64,000 bases of DNA from JAWHTC01 sp032586155 (lineage in GTDB: Bacteria > Pseudomonadota > Alphaproteobacteria > Rhodobacterales > Rhodobacteraceae): assembly GCF_032586155.1 (NCBI RefSeq), contig NZ_JAWHTC010000001.1:310001-374000 (forward strand), given 5' to 3'. Numbering within the stretch: the stretch's first letter is position 1; each line of letters begins with the position of its first letter. Made by a program: the position numbers and the translations under genes. Shown piece after piece: positions 25,561 to 33,741 of the stretch. The notes beneath the pieces were generated by a model, which saw only the letters and a list, made by a program, of their open reading frames with translations, did not search any database and was not told the origin of the DNA.

Positions 25561-26160
25561 ATGCCCGCGTTGAAAGCCACTGATTTGCATTGCGAGATCA
25601 CTTGGATCGGTTGGGTCGCCGACCGTGAAGCGGCGCTGGCCTCGGAGCGACTTGAGCGAGCCGAACTGGGATGGGGTGGAATCGTCGGCGAGAGTCACGG
25701 TGGGATGACACGGGCCTCCTGCTCTCGTGTGTTGGACCAGCATCCGCGCGGAATCGAGATCCGCAATGCGCGGCAGATGTCGATTGTTTCGGAGGAAGAG
25801 TTGGCGTTGATCGCGGCGGAGATGGGGGTGGACAGCTTGTCACCGGCGCTGGTTGGTGCTTCACTAGCTGTGCGCGGGCTGGCGGATTTTACTCATCTGC
25901 CGCCATCGTCGCGGTTGCAGGCGGAAAGTGGAGCGGTGCTGGTGGTGGATATGGAAAACCGGCCTTGTGTGTTGCCTGCACCGGGGATCGAGGCGCTTCA
26001 TCCGGGTAAGGGCAAGCTGTTCAAACCGGCAGCGGTTCATCGCCGTGGCGTAGCCGCCTGGGTCGAGCGGCCCGGGATGATTGCCCTCGGTGAGATGTTG
26101 CGTTTGCATGTGCCGGATCAGCCGGCCTGGCCGCATCTGGAGGCGGCGCGGGCGGGCTGA
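25561..26160 (+). CDS. MOSC domain protein
   Basis: A protein of 199 aa in which almost the whole chain is a MOSC beta-barrel: GGMTRASCSRV, IRNARQMSIVSEEELALIA, LVGASLAVRGLADFTHLPP and VVDMENRPCVLPAPGIE, the last with the conserved cysteine. MOSC domains bind molybdenum cofactor or carry sulfur in molybdopterin enzymes; isolated MOSC proteins often have unknown partners. The start is the ATG at 25561, with GAGGAG upstream. No other molybdenum-related gene is nearby. Confidence 0.85.
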   Translation: MPALKATDLHCEITWIGWVADREAALASERLERAELGWGGIVGESHGGMTRASCSRVLDQHPRGIEIRNARQMSIVSEEELALIAAEMGVDSLSPALVGASLAVRGLADFTHLPPSSRLQAESGAVLVVDMENRPCVLPAPGIEALHPGKGKLFKPAAVHRRGVAAWVERPGMIALGEMLRLHVPDQPAWPHLEAARAG

Positions 26161-26321
26161 ATACGCTTCCGTTGGGTTCAAATGATTTCCGATCAGAAAC
26201 AACGCTGCGGCATCCCGCCGCAAGCGACATCGAAAATGTCGGATTCGCGACGCTGAATCACACGGTCAGGGCGTATGAGCGGGACAAACGTCATGTACGG
26301 CTTTGAGAGAAGGTTTGCCCC

Positions 26322-27998
26322 ATGAGCTACAAGTCCGATATCGAGATCGCCCGCGAAGCCAAGAAACGCCCAATTCAGGAGATCGGCGCCAAGCTTGGGA
26401 TCGATAGCGATCACCTGCTGCCTTATGGCCACGACAAAGCCAAGGTGAGCCAGGAATTCATCCAGTCGGTGCAGGGCAATGACAATGGCAAGCTGATCCT
26501 TGTCACCGCGATCAACCCGACCCCCGCGGGCGAGGGCAAGACCACCACCACCGTGGGTCTGGGAGATGGCCTGAACAAGATCGGCAAGAAGGCGACGATC
26601 TGTATTCGCGAGGCCTCGCTTGGGCCGTGCTTTGGCATGAAGGGGGGGGCCGCCGGAGGTGGTTACGCCCAGGTTGTGCCGATGGAAGAGATGAACCTGC
26701 ACTTCACTGGCGATTTCCATGCGATTACGTCGGCGCACAACCTGCTGACCGCGATGATCGACAACCACATTTACTGGGGCAACGAGCTGGAGATCGACGA
26801 GCGCCGGATCACCTGGCGCCGGGTGATGGACATGAACGACCGCGCCCTGCGTGACACCGTGATTTCGCTTGGCGGCGTGGCAAACGGCTTTGCCCGCCAG
26901 ACCGGGTTCGACATTACCGTCGCGTCCGAAGTCATGGCGATCCTCTGCCTGGCACGCGACCTGGAAGATCTGCAGAAGAGGCTGGGCGATATCATCGTCG
27001 CCTATACACGCGACCGAAAAGCCATCTATGCCCGTGACATCGGAGCTGATGGGGCGATGACCGTTCTGCTGAAGGATGCAATGCAGCCCAACATTGTGCA
27101 GACGTTGGAAAACAACCCGGCCTTCGTGCACGGCGGTCCGTTTGCCAACATCGCCCATGGTTGCAACAGCGTCATCGCCACCACTACCGCATTGAAAATC
27201 TCTGACTATGTGGTGACCGAGGCCGGCTTTGGTGCCGATCTGGGCGCCGAGAAGTTCATGAACATCAAGTGCCGCAAGGCCGGTCTGTCGCCCGACGTGG
27301 TGGTTCTGGTGGCCACGGTGCGGGCGATGAAGATGAACGGCGGTGTCGCCAAGAAGGACCTGGACGAAGAAAACGTCGCTGCGGTCGCCGATGGCTGCCC
27401 CAATCTGGCACGCCATATCGGCAACCTCAAAGCCTTCGGAGTTCCGGTTGTCGTGGCAATCAACCATTTCGTGACCGACACTGATGCTGAAGTCACGGCG
27501 ATCCGCGATGCAGCCGCTGCCGAGGGCGCCGAGGCGATCCTGTGCCGTCACTGGGAGCTGGGAAGCGAAGGCACGGTCGAGCTTGCCACCCGCGTGGCCG
27601 AGATCGCCGATGCCGGTGTCAGCCAATTCGCGCCGCTTTATCGCGATGACAAGAGCCTGTTTGAGAAGATCGACATCATTGCCAAGCGTATCTATCGCGC
27701 CGACGAGGTGCTGGCGGATCAGAAGATCCGTGATCAACTGCGTCTTTGGGAAGACGCAGGATATGGCCACCTGCCGGTCTGCATGGCCAAGACGCAATAC
27801 TCGTTCTCGACTGATCCGACCCTGCGTGGCGCTCCCACCGGGCACAGCGTTCCGATCCGCGAAGTGCGTCTCGCGGCCGGGGCCGGTTTCATCGTAGTGA
27901 TCTGCGGTGAGATCATGACCATGCCGGGCCTGCCGCGCAAACCGGCGGCTCTGGAAATCGGGCTGAATGAAACCGGTGAGGTTGAGGGCTTGTTCTAA
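26322..27998 (+). CDS. fhs: Formate--tetrahydrofolate ligase
   Basis: A cytoplasmic enzyme of 558 aa that makes 10-formyl-THF from formate, THF and ATP. The P-loop-like NPTPAGEGKTTTTVGL is visible near residue 65. Other conserved blocks include REASLGPCFGMKGGAAGGG, NLHFTGDFHAITSAHNLL and FGADLGAEKFMNIKCR. The length is typical (about 557). It lies in the same direction as folD, 87 nt upstream of it; together they interconvert formate and 5,10-methylene-THF, supplying or draining one-carbon units. Confidence 0.97.
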   Translation: MSYKSDIEIAREAKKRPIQEIGAKLGIDSDHLLPYGHDKAKVSQEFIQSVQGNDNGKLILVTAINPTPAGEGKTTTTVGLGDGLNKIGKKATICIREASLGPCFGMKGGAAGGGYAQVVPMEEMNLHFTGDFHAITSAHNLLTAMIDNHIYWGNELEIDERRITWRRVMDMNDRALRDTVISLGGVANGFARQTGFDITVASEVMAILCLARDLEDLQKRLGDIIVAYTRDRKAIYARDIGADGAMTVLLKDAMQPNIVQTLENNPAFVHGGPFANIAHGCNSVIATTTALKISDYVVTEAGFGADLGAEKFMNIKCRKAGLSPDVVVLVATVRAMKMNGGVAKKDLDEENVAAVADGCPNLARHIGNLKAFGVPVVVAINHFVTDTDAEVTAIRDAAAAEGAEAILCRHWELGSEGTVELATRVAEIADAGVSQFAPLYRDDKSLFEKIDIIAKRIYRADEVLADQKIRDQLRLWEDAGYGHLPVCMAKTQYSFSTDPTLRGAPTGHSVPIREVRLAAGAGFIVVICGEIMTMPGLPRKPAALEIGLNETGEVEGLF

Positions 27999-28016
27999 GG
28001 TCGAAAAACGGTCAGA

Positions 28017-28077
28017 CCCGGCATCGAGCCGGGCCGGACCGTGGCCTTTGGTGAGAGTATTTTTGGAAAGATGAAAG
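28017..28077. repeat. GC hairpin and short intergenic repeat between fhs and folD
   Basis: CCCGGC and GCCGGG (28017-28033) form a short stem. It is followed by GAGAGTATTTTTGGAAAGAT (28052-28071), a sequence of the kind I know as a frequent intergenic element in Rhodobacteraceae genomes. A related form stands at 53149-53170. It could end some fhs transcripts or be a mobile short repeat. Confidence 0.4.
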
Positions 28078-28085
28078 GGCGGGCC

Positions 28086-28988
28086 ATGACGGCGCAGATC
28101 ATTGATGGCAAGGCATTCGCAGCTTCGGTGCGCGATAAGGTGGCGGGCCATGTGGCGCGGCTGAAGTCCGAGCATGGCATTACGCCCGGGCTGGCGGTTG
28201 TGCTGGTGGGCGAAGACCCTGCCAGCCAGGTTTACGTGCGCTCAAAAGGCAAGATGACCGTCGAGGTCGGGATGAGCTCGTTCGAGCACAAGATGGACGC
28301 TGAGACATCGGAAAACGAGCTGTTGGAGCTGATCCGTAACCTCAACAACGATCCAGCGGTGCATGGCATTCTGGTGCAATTGCCGCTGCCTAATCATTTG
28401 GACGAAGATCTGGTGATCAATTCGATCGACCCGGCCAAGGATGTGGACGGGTTCCACATCTCTAATGTTGGTCTTCTGGGGACCGGTCAAAAGAGCATGG
28501 TGCCCTGCACACCGTTGGGCTGCCTGATGATGCTGCGTGACCATCACGGTTCGCTTTCGGGCATGAATGCAGTGGTGATCGGGCGCAGCAATATCGTGGG
28601 CAAGCCGATGGCGCAGCTTTTGCTGGGCGATAGCTGCACCGTGACTATCGCGCATTCACGTACCAAAGACCTGCCGGACGTGGTGCGCGGCGCAGATATC
28701 GTAGTGGCGGCCGTGGGTCGGCCGGAAATGGTGCCTGGCGACTGGATCCGCCCCGGTGCGACCGTGATCGACGTGGGCATCAATCGCATAGACGCGCCCG
28801 AGAAGGGTGAGGGCAAGACCCGGCTGGTGGGCGATTGCCACTTTGACAGCTGCGCCGAGGTGGCAGGGGCCATTACCCCGGTGCCCGGCGGAGTTGGTCC
28901 GATGACCATTGCTTGTCTTCTGGCAAACACCGTGACCGCATGCAGCCGGGCCAACGGGCTGGACGAACCCGAAGGACTGACTGCCTGA
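28086..28988 (+). CDS. folD: Bifunctional methylene-THF dehydrogenase / methenyl-THF cyclohydrolase
   Basis: A cytoplasmic NADP-dependent enzyme of 300 aa that interconverts 5,10-methylene-THF, methenyl-THF and 10-formyl-THF. Family signatures are clear: AVVLVGEDPASQVYVRSK (active-site Tyr/Lys region), ILVQLPLPNH, KDVDGFH, VIGRSNIVGKPMAQLLL and TPVPGGVGPMTIACLLANT. The start is the ATG at 28086 (MTAQIIDGKAF), with AAAGGGCGGG upstream; 15 in-frame codons before it overlap the repeat region and are unlikely to be used. It works with Fhs just upstream. Confidence 0.97.
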   Translation: MTAQIIDGKAFAASVRDKVAGHVARLKSEHGITPGLAVVLVGEDPASQVYVRSKGKMTVEVGMSSFEHKMDAETSENELLELIRNLNNDPAVHGILVQLPLPNHLDEDLVINSIDPAKDVDGFHISNVGLLGTGQKSMVPCTPLGCLMMLRDHHGSLSGMNAVVIGRSNIVGKPMAQLLLGDSCTVTIAHSRTKDLPDVVRGADIVVAAVGRPEMVPGDWIRPGATVIDVGINRIDAPEKGEGKTRLVGDCHFDSCAEVAGAITPVPGGVGPMTIACLLANTVTACSRANGLDEPEGLTA

Positions 28989-29113
28989 TCCATCCGCAAA
29001 AAAACGGTGATGATGACAGGTGACCCGGTGCCTTGCGCCGGGTTTCTTGCGCCGGACCATCCGATTGCGTTAGAAATGTTTCGGACTGTGCTGGAGGAGC
29101 ATCCGGAATCGCA

Positions 29114-29890
29114 TTGGAAAACAGAACGATAGCCAAGGATCTGGAGATCTCCGAAGAGATCAACCTGCCACAGGCCGTGCTGGTCTGGATTGTTGCGACG
29201 CTCAGCGCTGCAGTGTCAGGACCTTTTGGCACCTATGGCGCGCTGGACTTTCACACGCGGCTGGAGTTCTGGGCAATCCTAATCGCCGTGACTTTTGTGC
29301 TGGCAGGAAGCCTGCGGGCAATCGTGTTTCGAACCTTTGCGGGCTGGGCTCTTTGGCTGCGCGAGGCCTGTGCCTGCATGATCATGGCCCCGGTTCTGGC
29401 CGCTGCCATCTGGCTGCTGGCGCCACTTTTGTTGGGCTCTGCGTATCAACCGGATATCCAGCCTCTGTCCCTGACTTTCTATGTCTTTGTTATTGCAGTG
29501 ATCATCGCCGTTCTACGGGTCCTCCTGTCAGATGCGGGGCTTGGCATGGCTCGCGTGGTCTCGCAGGCGGTCGCGGAGACGCCACGCTTGATGGAGCGGT
29601 TGCCCGATGAGATGCAAGGCGACATTCTACGTCTGACAGGGCGCGACCACATGGTCGAAGTTGTCACTGTGCATGGCAGCGCCACAGTACGCATGCGCTT
29701 TTCCGACGCAATTGCCGAGATGGATCCGATCGAGGGCTATTGCGCGCACAGGTCACATTGGGTGACGCGATCAGCGATCCATGAGGTTGAGAGAGAGCCC
29801 GGCAAGGTTTTCCTGCGACTTGCCAATGGCGATCGCGTGCCGGTCAGTCGCAAATATCGTCCCGGACTGGAAGAGGCCGGGATCGTCTGA
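29114..29890 (+). CDS. Membrane-bound LytTR DNA-binding regulator
   Basis: A protein of about 258 aa. The first 160 residues hold four hydrophobic helices, at roughly 20-40, 48-68, 80-105 and 115-135. The C-terminal 100 residues are a LytTR domain (LTGRDHMVEVVTVHGSATVR, CAHRSHWVTRSAIHEVE, NGDRVPVSRKYRPGL). It should bind DNA from the inner membrane as a one-component regulator; signal and targets are unknown. The start is uncertain: a TTG at 29114 in frame, GGAGG further upstream at 29093, and no good ATG. The preceding stretch 28989-29113 has no other feature. Confidence 0.78.
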   Translation: MENRTIAKDLEISEEINLPQAVLVWIVATLSAAVSGPFGTYGALDFHTRLEFWAILIAVTFVLAGSLRAIVFRTFAGWALWLREACACMIMAPVLAAAIWLLAPLLLGSAYQPDIQPLSLTFYVFVIAVIIAVLRVLLSDAGLGMARVVSQAVAETPRLMERLPDEMQGDILRLTGRDHMVEVVTVHGSATVRMRFSDAIAEMDPIEGYCAHRSHWVTRSAIHEVEREPGKVFLRLANGDRVPVSRKYRPGLEEAGIV

Positions 29891-29897
29891 AACGCAT

Positions 29898-30560
29898 CTA
29901 TCGTGGCATGGGGATCGGGGCCGCAAAGGGGCCGGTCAGCACCGCCAAGGCCTCGTCCCGCATCAAGGCGCTAAGGACCGTGTCATGGGCGTGCAGCCCA
30001 CCGGTGTAGGTGCCGAAGGCTGGCAGAATCACCCGCTCATCATCGACCAGGAAACAGGGGCGGGTGATTGATTTTCCCTTGGCTGACAGCGTGGCCTTGG
30101 GGTGATAGTGCCCTGATATTTCGCCCGATTGTGCCGGTTGGGCGATGTGGCGAAAAACCAGCGATTGCATCGGTAGTTCGGCCAAATGAGCGCCACCAAG
30201 GTCAACCGGGCCCGGATCATGATTACCTTCGATCCAGACCCAGCGTCGACCGGCCTGAAGCCTTGATATCCACAGTTTTGCCTGGTCGGGGAGGGCCTCG
30301 GCTGCGGCGTTGTCGTCAAAGCTGTCGCCCAGGCAGACCACGGTTTCGGCTTCGGTCGCAGCCAGTTCCGCATCAAGCCGCGAGAGGGTGTCCTGGGTCT
30401 CATAGGGCGGCAGCGAGGCGCCACCATGCCGCGCAATACGCTCGGATTTTCCAAGGTGCAGGTCCGAGACGCACAAGAGCCTGCGTTCGGGCCAAAAAAG
30501 CGCACCCGAAGCGCGGGCTTCAAGCGCGGCACCGGACAGAGAGAAGGAATACCCGTTCAT
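29898..30560 (-). CDS. pdeM: Ligase-associated DNA damage response endonuclease PdeM
   Basis: A calcineurin-like metallophosphoesterase of 220 aa. The metal-binding motifs are visible in order: CVSDLHLGKSER, CLGDSFDD, IEGNHDPG, and ISGHYHPK near residue 150. This compact form is encoded next to the Lhr-like helicase in many proteobacteria and is called PdeM in that context. It follows the helicase gene by 41 nt on the same strand and is probably cotranscribed with it. The ATP-dependent DNA ligase and exonuclease often found with these genes are not in this window. Confidence 0.85.
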   Translation of the reverse strand: MNGYSFSLSGAALEARASGALFWPERRLLCVSDLHLGKSERIARHGGASLPPYETQDTLSRLDAELAATEAETVVCLGDSFDDNAAAEALPDQAKLWISRLQAGRRWVWIEGNHDPGPVDLGGAHLAELPMQSLVFRHIAQPAQSGEISGHYHPKATLSAKGKSITRPCFLVDDERVILPAFGTYTGGLHAHDTVLSALMRDEALAVLTGPFAAPIPMPR

Positions 30561-30601
30561 GCCTTGTTCTTGCGGTGAACACTCTGGTTTTGCAAGCTTT
30601 T

Positions 30602-33013
30602 TCAGGTGCCATTCAGATTGTGCAACCCGGCGTCCTGCATCAGGCGTTGGGTTTCCTGACGCAGGATGCGTTCCTCAGCGTCGCCTTTGACCGGAACCTT
30701 GCCGACTTCGAGGAACAACGGCGCGGCAAAAGGCGTGACACCGGTCAGCCGCAGGGTGTCGATCCGGCCTTGGACCCGGGCGGCCATGTCCTCGATCCGG
30801 GCGAAATCGACAAGGCCGCGCATAGCCTCGTCACGGGTGATGGTCAGAAGCAGGTGATCAGGGTCGTACTTCAGCAGGGTGTCGTAGAGGATATCCGACG
30901 AAAACGTCGCCTGCCGCCCGGATTTACGCTGTCCGGCGATGTTGCGTTCGATCAGACCGGCGATGGTGGCGACGCTGCGGAAGGTGCGTTTCATTACCGC
31001 GTTCCCGGCAAGCCAGCCGTCAAGGCCATCGCGTAAAGCATTGAGATCAAAGAAAGGTGTGGCGTCCGTGACCGGATCCAACCCCCAGATCAATGTGGCA
31101 TAATCGGTGGCGACAAAGCCCATGGGGGCGAGCCCCCTTTCCTCCATCCGCTTGGTCAACAAGAGACCGAGGGTCTGCTGGGCGTTCCTGCCGGCAAACC
31201 CATAGGCGCAGATATGTTCGCGGCCTTCGTGCGGGAAGCTTTCGGCCAGCAGGCGGCCCGGTTCGGGCAGTCGAGAGACCTGCCGTTGCAGGTGCAGCCA
31301 GGCGCGGGTGTGGGCTGGCAAGTCGGGCCAGTCTGAGGCCTGGAGATTGCGCAGGATGCGCTGGGAAAGCTGGGTCGAAGTAGAGAACTTCGTACCTGAA
31401 AACACCGCCAGGCGCGGTTTGCGGCCCTTGTCGCGAGAGACTTCGACGGTCATTTCGCGCAGGCCCTCGTAACGAACGATTTTCCCGCCGATCAGGAAGG
31501 TGTCTCCGGGCGAGAGGGAGGCGGCGAAGCTTTCTTCGACCTCGCCCAACGCCGGGCCGCGTCCGCGCATGCGGACCTTCATGAGATCGGCGTCCTGAAT
31601 TGTGCCGATATTCATCCGTATTCGGGCCGCCGCGCGAGGATCGCGAAGATGCCACTGGCCGTCGCGTTCCAGCAGTCGCTGCCAGCGATCATAGGCGCGC
31701 AGGGCATAGCCGCCGGTGGCGGTAAAATCGAGACAGGCGTCAAATTCGTCTCGGCTGAGGTCCTTGTAGGCGCCTGCGGTGATGATCTCGGAAAAAAGTT
31801 GATCAGCGGTAAACGGACCGGAACAGGCGGCAATCAGGATGTGCTGGCACAGCACGTCACGGGGGCCGGGGCCGCGCGGTTCGCCGTCGAGGTCGTGATC
31901 GCGGGCGGCCTCGAGGGCGGCACCGCATTCGATCACCTCAAACCGGTTCGCCGGGACAAGCCGGGCCTTGGACGGAGCGTTATAGCGGTGATTGGCCCGC
32001 CCGATGCGCTGGATCAGGCGTTTGACGTTCTTGGGTGCACCGACCTGGATCACAAGGTCGACATCGCCCCAGTCGAGGCCCAGATCAAGGCTGCCGGTGC
32101 AGACGATGGCGCGGAGGTGGCCTGCGACCATGGCGGCCTCGACCTTTTCCCTTTGGGCGCGATCAAGCGAGCCGTGATGGATGCCGATGGGTAGACCTTC
32201 GTCATTGGCAAGCCACAGATTATGAAAGAAAATTTCCGCCTGAGCACGGGTGTTGTGAAAGATCAGCGTGGTCTTGTGCTGGCGGACCTGGTCGAGGACT
32301 GCCGGGATGGCGTAAGCCGCGCCCCCGCCCGACCACGGGGGTGCCTCGGCGGTTTCGAGCATGGCAATATCGGGGTCGGGGCCGGGATCGGCGGTGAGGA
32401 TCTCGCAAGGATCTGGGTGACAGGCAAGAAGGGACGCGATGTCCTGCGGTTTGTCGACAGTGGCGGAAAGTCCGACACGGCGGAGGCCGGGGGCCAGAGT
32501 TTGCAGGCGGGACAGTGCGAGCATGAGTTGATCGCCGCGTTTGGAGTCTGCGAGGGCATGAATCTCATCGACGACAACCCTTTGTAACCCTTTGAAAATG
32601 TGCGGGGCATCCGGGTAGGAGATCAAAAGCGCCAGACTTTCCGGCGTGGTCAGAAGGATATGCGGAGGATCGGCGCGCTGGGCCTTCTTGCGGGTCTGCG
32701 AAGTGTCGCCGGTACGGTCTTCGATCCGGATTGGCAGAGACATCTCGTCCACCGGGTTTTGCAGATTGCGGCGGATGTCGGCGGCGAGAGCCTTCAGGGG
32801 GGAAATATATAATGTATGCAGGCCCTTATGGGTGCCATCGGCCAGTTCCGTGAGGGTGGGGAGGAAGCCTGCAAGGGTCTTGCCTCCGCCAGTAGGCGCA
32901 ATCAGCAGAAGGGCGCGATCGGCGGCGCGGGTGAGCATGTCCTGCTGGTGCGGGTGGATGGTCCAGCCGCGGGCGGAAAACCACTGTTCGATAGGGGCGG
33001 GAAGGGCGCGCAT
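30602..33013 (-). CDS. Ligase-associated DEXH-box helicase (Lhr-like)
   Basis: A superfamily 2 helicase of 803 aa. Motif I is LLIAPTGGGKTLAGF. DEIH follows in VVVDEIHALADSKRG, then VGLSATV (motif III) and RLIQRIGRANHRYN (motif VI). A winged-helix and Lhr-core C-terminal region follows. Lhr-type enzymes translocate on single-stranded DNA and unwind DNA-DNA or RNA-DNA hybrids. The ligase-associated subfamily is thought to act in DNA repair. It is the first gene of a two-gene unit with pdeM. Its start lies 38 bp from the phased-repeat module in the divergent promoter region. Confidence 0.93.
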   Translation of the reverse strand: MRALPAPIEQWFSARGWTIHPHQQDMLTRAADRALLLIAPTGGGKTLAGFLPTLTELADGTHKGLHTLYISPLKALAADIRRNLQNPVDEMSLPIRIEDRTGDTSQTRKKAQRADPPHILLTTPESLALLISYPDAPHIFKGLQRVVVDEIHALADSKRGDQLMLALSRLQTLAPGLRRVGLSATVDKPQDIASLLACHPDPCEILTADPGPDPDIAMLETAEAPPWSGGGAAYAIPAVLDQVRQHKTTLIFHNTRAQAEIFFHNLWLANDEGLPIGIHHGSLDRAQREKVEAAMVAGHLRAIVCTGSLDLGLDWGDVDLVIQVGAPKNVKRLIQRIGRANHRYNAPSKARLVPANRFEVIECGAALEAARDHDLDGEPRGPGPRDVLCQHILIAACSGPFTADQLFSEIITAGAYKDLSRDEFDACLDFTATGGYALRAYDRWQRLLERDGQWHLRDPRAAARIRMNIGTIQDADLMKVRMRGRGPALGEVEESFAASLSPGDTFLIGGKIVRYEGLREMTVEVSRDKGRKPRLAVFSGTKFSTSTQLSQRILRNLQASDWPDLPAHTRAWLHLQRQVSRLPEPGRLLAESFPHEGREHICAYGFAGRNAQQTLGLLLTKRMEERGLAPMGFVATDYATLIWGLDPVTDATPFFDLNALRDGLDGWLAGNAVMKRTFRSVATIAGLIERNIAGQRKSGRQATFSSDILYDTLLKYDPDHLLLTITRDEAMRGLVDFARIEDMAARVQGRIDTLRLTGVTPFAAPLFLEVGKVPVKGDAEERILRQETQRLMQDAGLHNLNGT

Positions 33014-33050
33014 GGGGCAAGTTTACGAAAGCTTGGGCCGCCGCGCGAGA

Positions 33051-33162
33051 GGGTTAATGGAACGGATTAACCCGAAATTAAGGGGCTGCTATCCGTCTGC
33101 TATCTGTCGGGTATCCGTCTGGCGTTCGGTGGCATAGGGATTTGTCAGGAAAGTGGTTAACC
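33051..33162. repeat. Intergenic module with 11-bp phased tandem repeats, copy B
   Basis: This stretch occupies the middle of the 313-bp divergent gap 33014-33326. In order on the plus strand: an inverted repeat of GGGTTAAT and ATTAACCC with a 7-nt spacer (33051-33073), GGGGCTGC (33082-33089), three 11-nt units (TATCCGTCTGC, TATCTGTCGGG, TATCCGTCTGG; 33090-33122), then 33 nt, then GTTAACC (33156-33162). In reverse complement the units line up with copy A at 10227-10338. The remainder of the gap to 33326 holds a T-rich stretch (TTCTTTTTCG) and no gene. Confidence 0.75.
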
Positions 33163-33326
33163 GGGCGTTCGGTTTCGTTCTTTTTCGTGAATGCACGTTG
33201 AGGATGTCCTCGGCGGGGCGGCTCTATTCCCGAAACACTGAACCTTATGGCATCTCCGGATTTCAGTTGCACACCCGCAAAACGGTATTATTGTTTAAGC
33301 AAGACTCTTTTTTGGACTTGGGAAAC

Positions 33327-33629
33327 ATGTCGTTTCGTCGTTTCTTGGTGATTGCAGTTTTTGGTGGTGCGTTGGTAACCGGCGATGTCCGGGCCGAGGA
33401 GCTGCGATTGGCTCCCGGTAAGCGACAACCTCTTGCGCTGGGGGAGACGGCCACGCCAAAAAGCAATCCCGCGCAAGCGGTCCCGAATGGGAAACCTTAC
33501 TGGCGCGGAAATCACCTTTGCGTTGATACTCAGAGTGGAAAAATCTGCCAACAACCGAAGAAACCCTCGCCAGTGCGCGGAGCATCGGAGTACGGGTACG
33601 ATTTGTTCCGTCGCGGGCGGCCTGACTGA
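33327..33629 (+). CDS. Small secreted hypothetical protein, 100 aa
   Basis: The start is the ATG at 33327, with GGGAA upstream; an in-frame extension upstream would run through the promoter region. The signal peptide FRRFLVIAVFGGALVTG ends near DVRA-EE. The mature chain is about 78 aa, basic and proline-rich, with two cysteines (NHLCVDTQSGKICQQ) that may form a small disulfide loop. I recognise no family. Like the small protein at 9768, it sits about 200 bp downstream of a phased-repeat module, in the same relative orientation. Confidence 0.65.
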   Translation: MSFRRFLVIAVFGGALVTGDVRAEELRLAPGKRQPLALGETATPKSNPAQAVPNGKPYWRGNHLCVDTQSGKICQQPKKPSPVRGASEYGYDLFRRGRPD

Positions 33630-33684
33630 GTGGGTTTTGCTGGTTGAGCCCGCCAGATAACTTATAAATAAACAAAATCATAAG

Positions 33685-33719
33685 GCGCACTTCCGCGCCC
33701 TATGGGCCCGGAAGTGCGC
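33685..33719. terminator. Strong hairpin between convergent genes
   Basis: GCGCACTTCCG and CGGAAGTGCGC form a perfect 11-bp stem. After one mismatch the inner bases add four more pairs around a 3-nt loop. It stands between the secreted protein and the AAA ATPase gene and probably terminates both, though no clear U-run follows on either side. Confidence 0.7.
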
Positions 33720-33741
33720 AGCTTGCGCAGATTTCGGGCGG

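Noticed and set aside
26193..28175. A 660-codon open frame antisense to fhs
   Set aside because: It mirrors the codon structure of a certain gene and shows no recognisable motif.
31649..32194. Plus-strand open frame inside the helicase gene
   Set aside because: Antisense to conserved helicase motifs; no ribosome site or domain.
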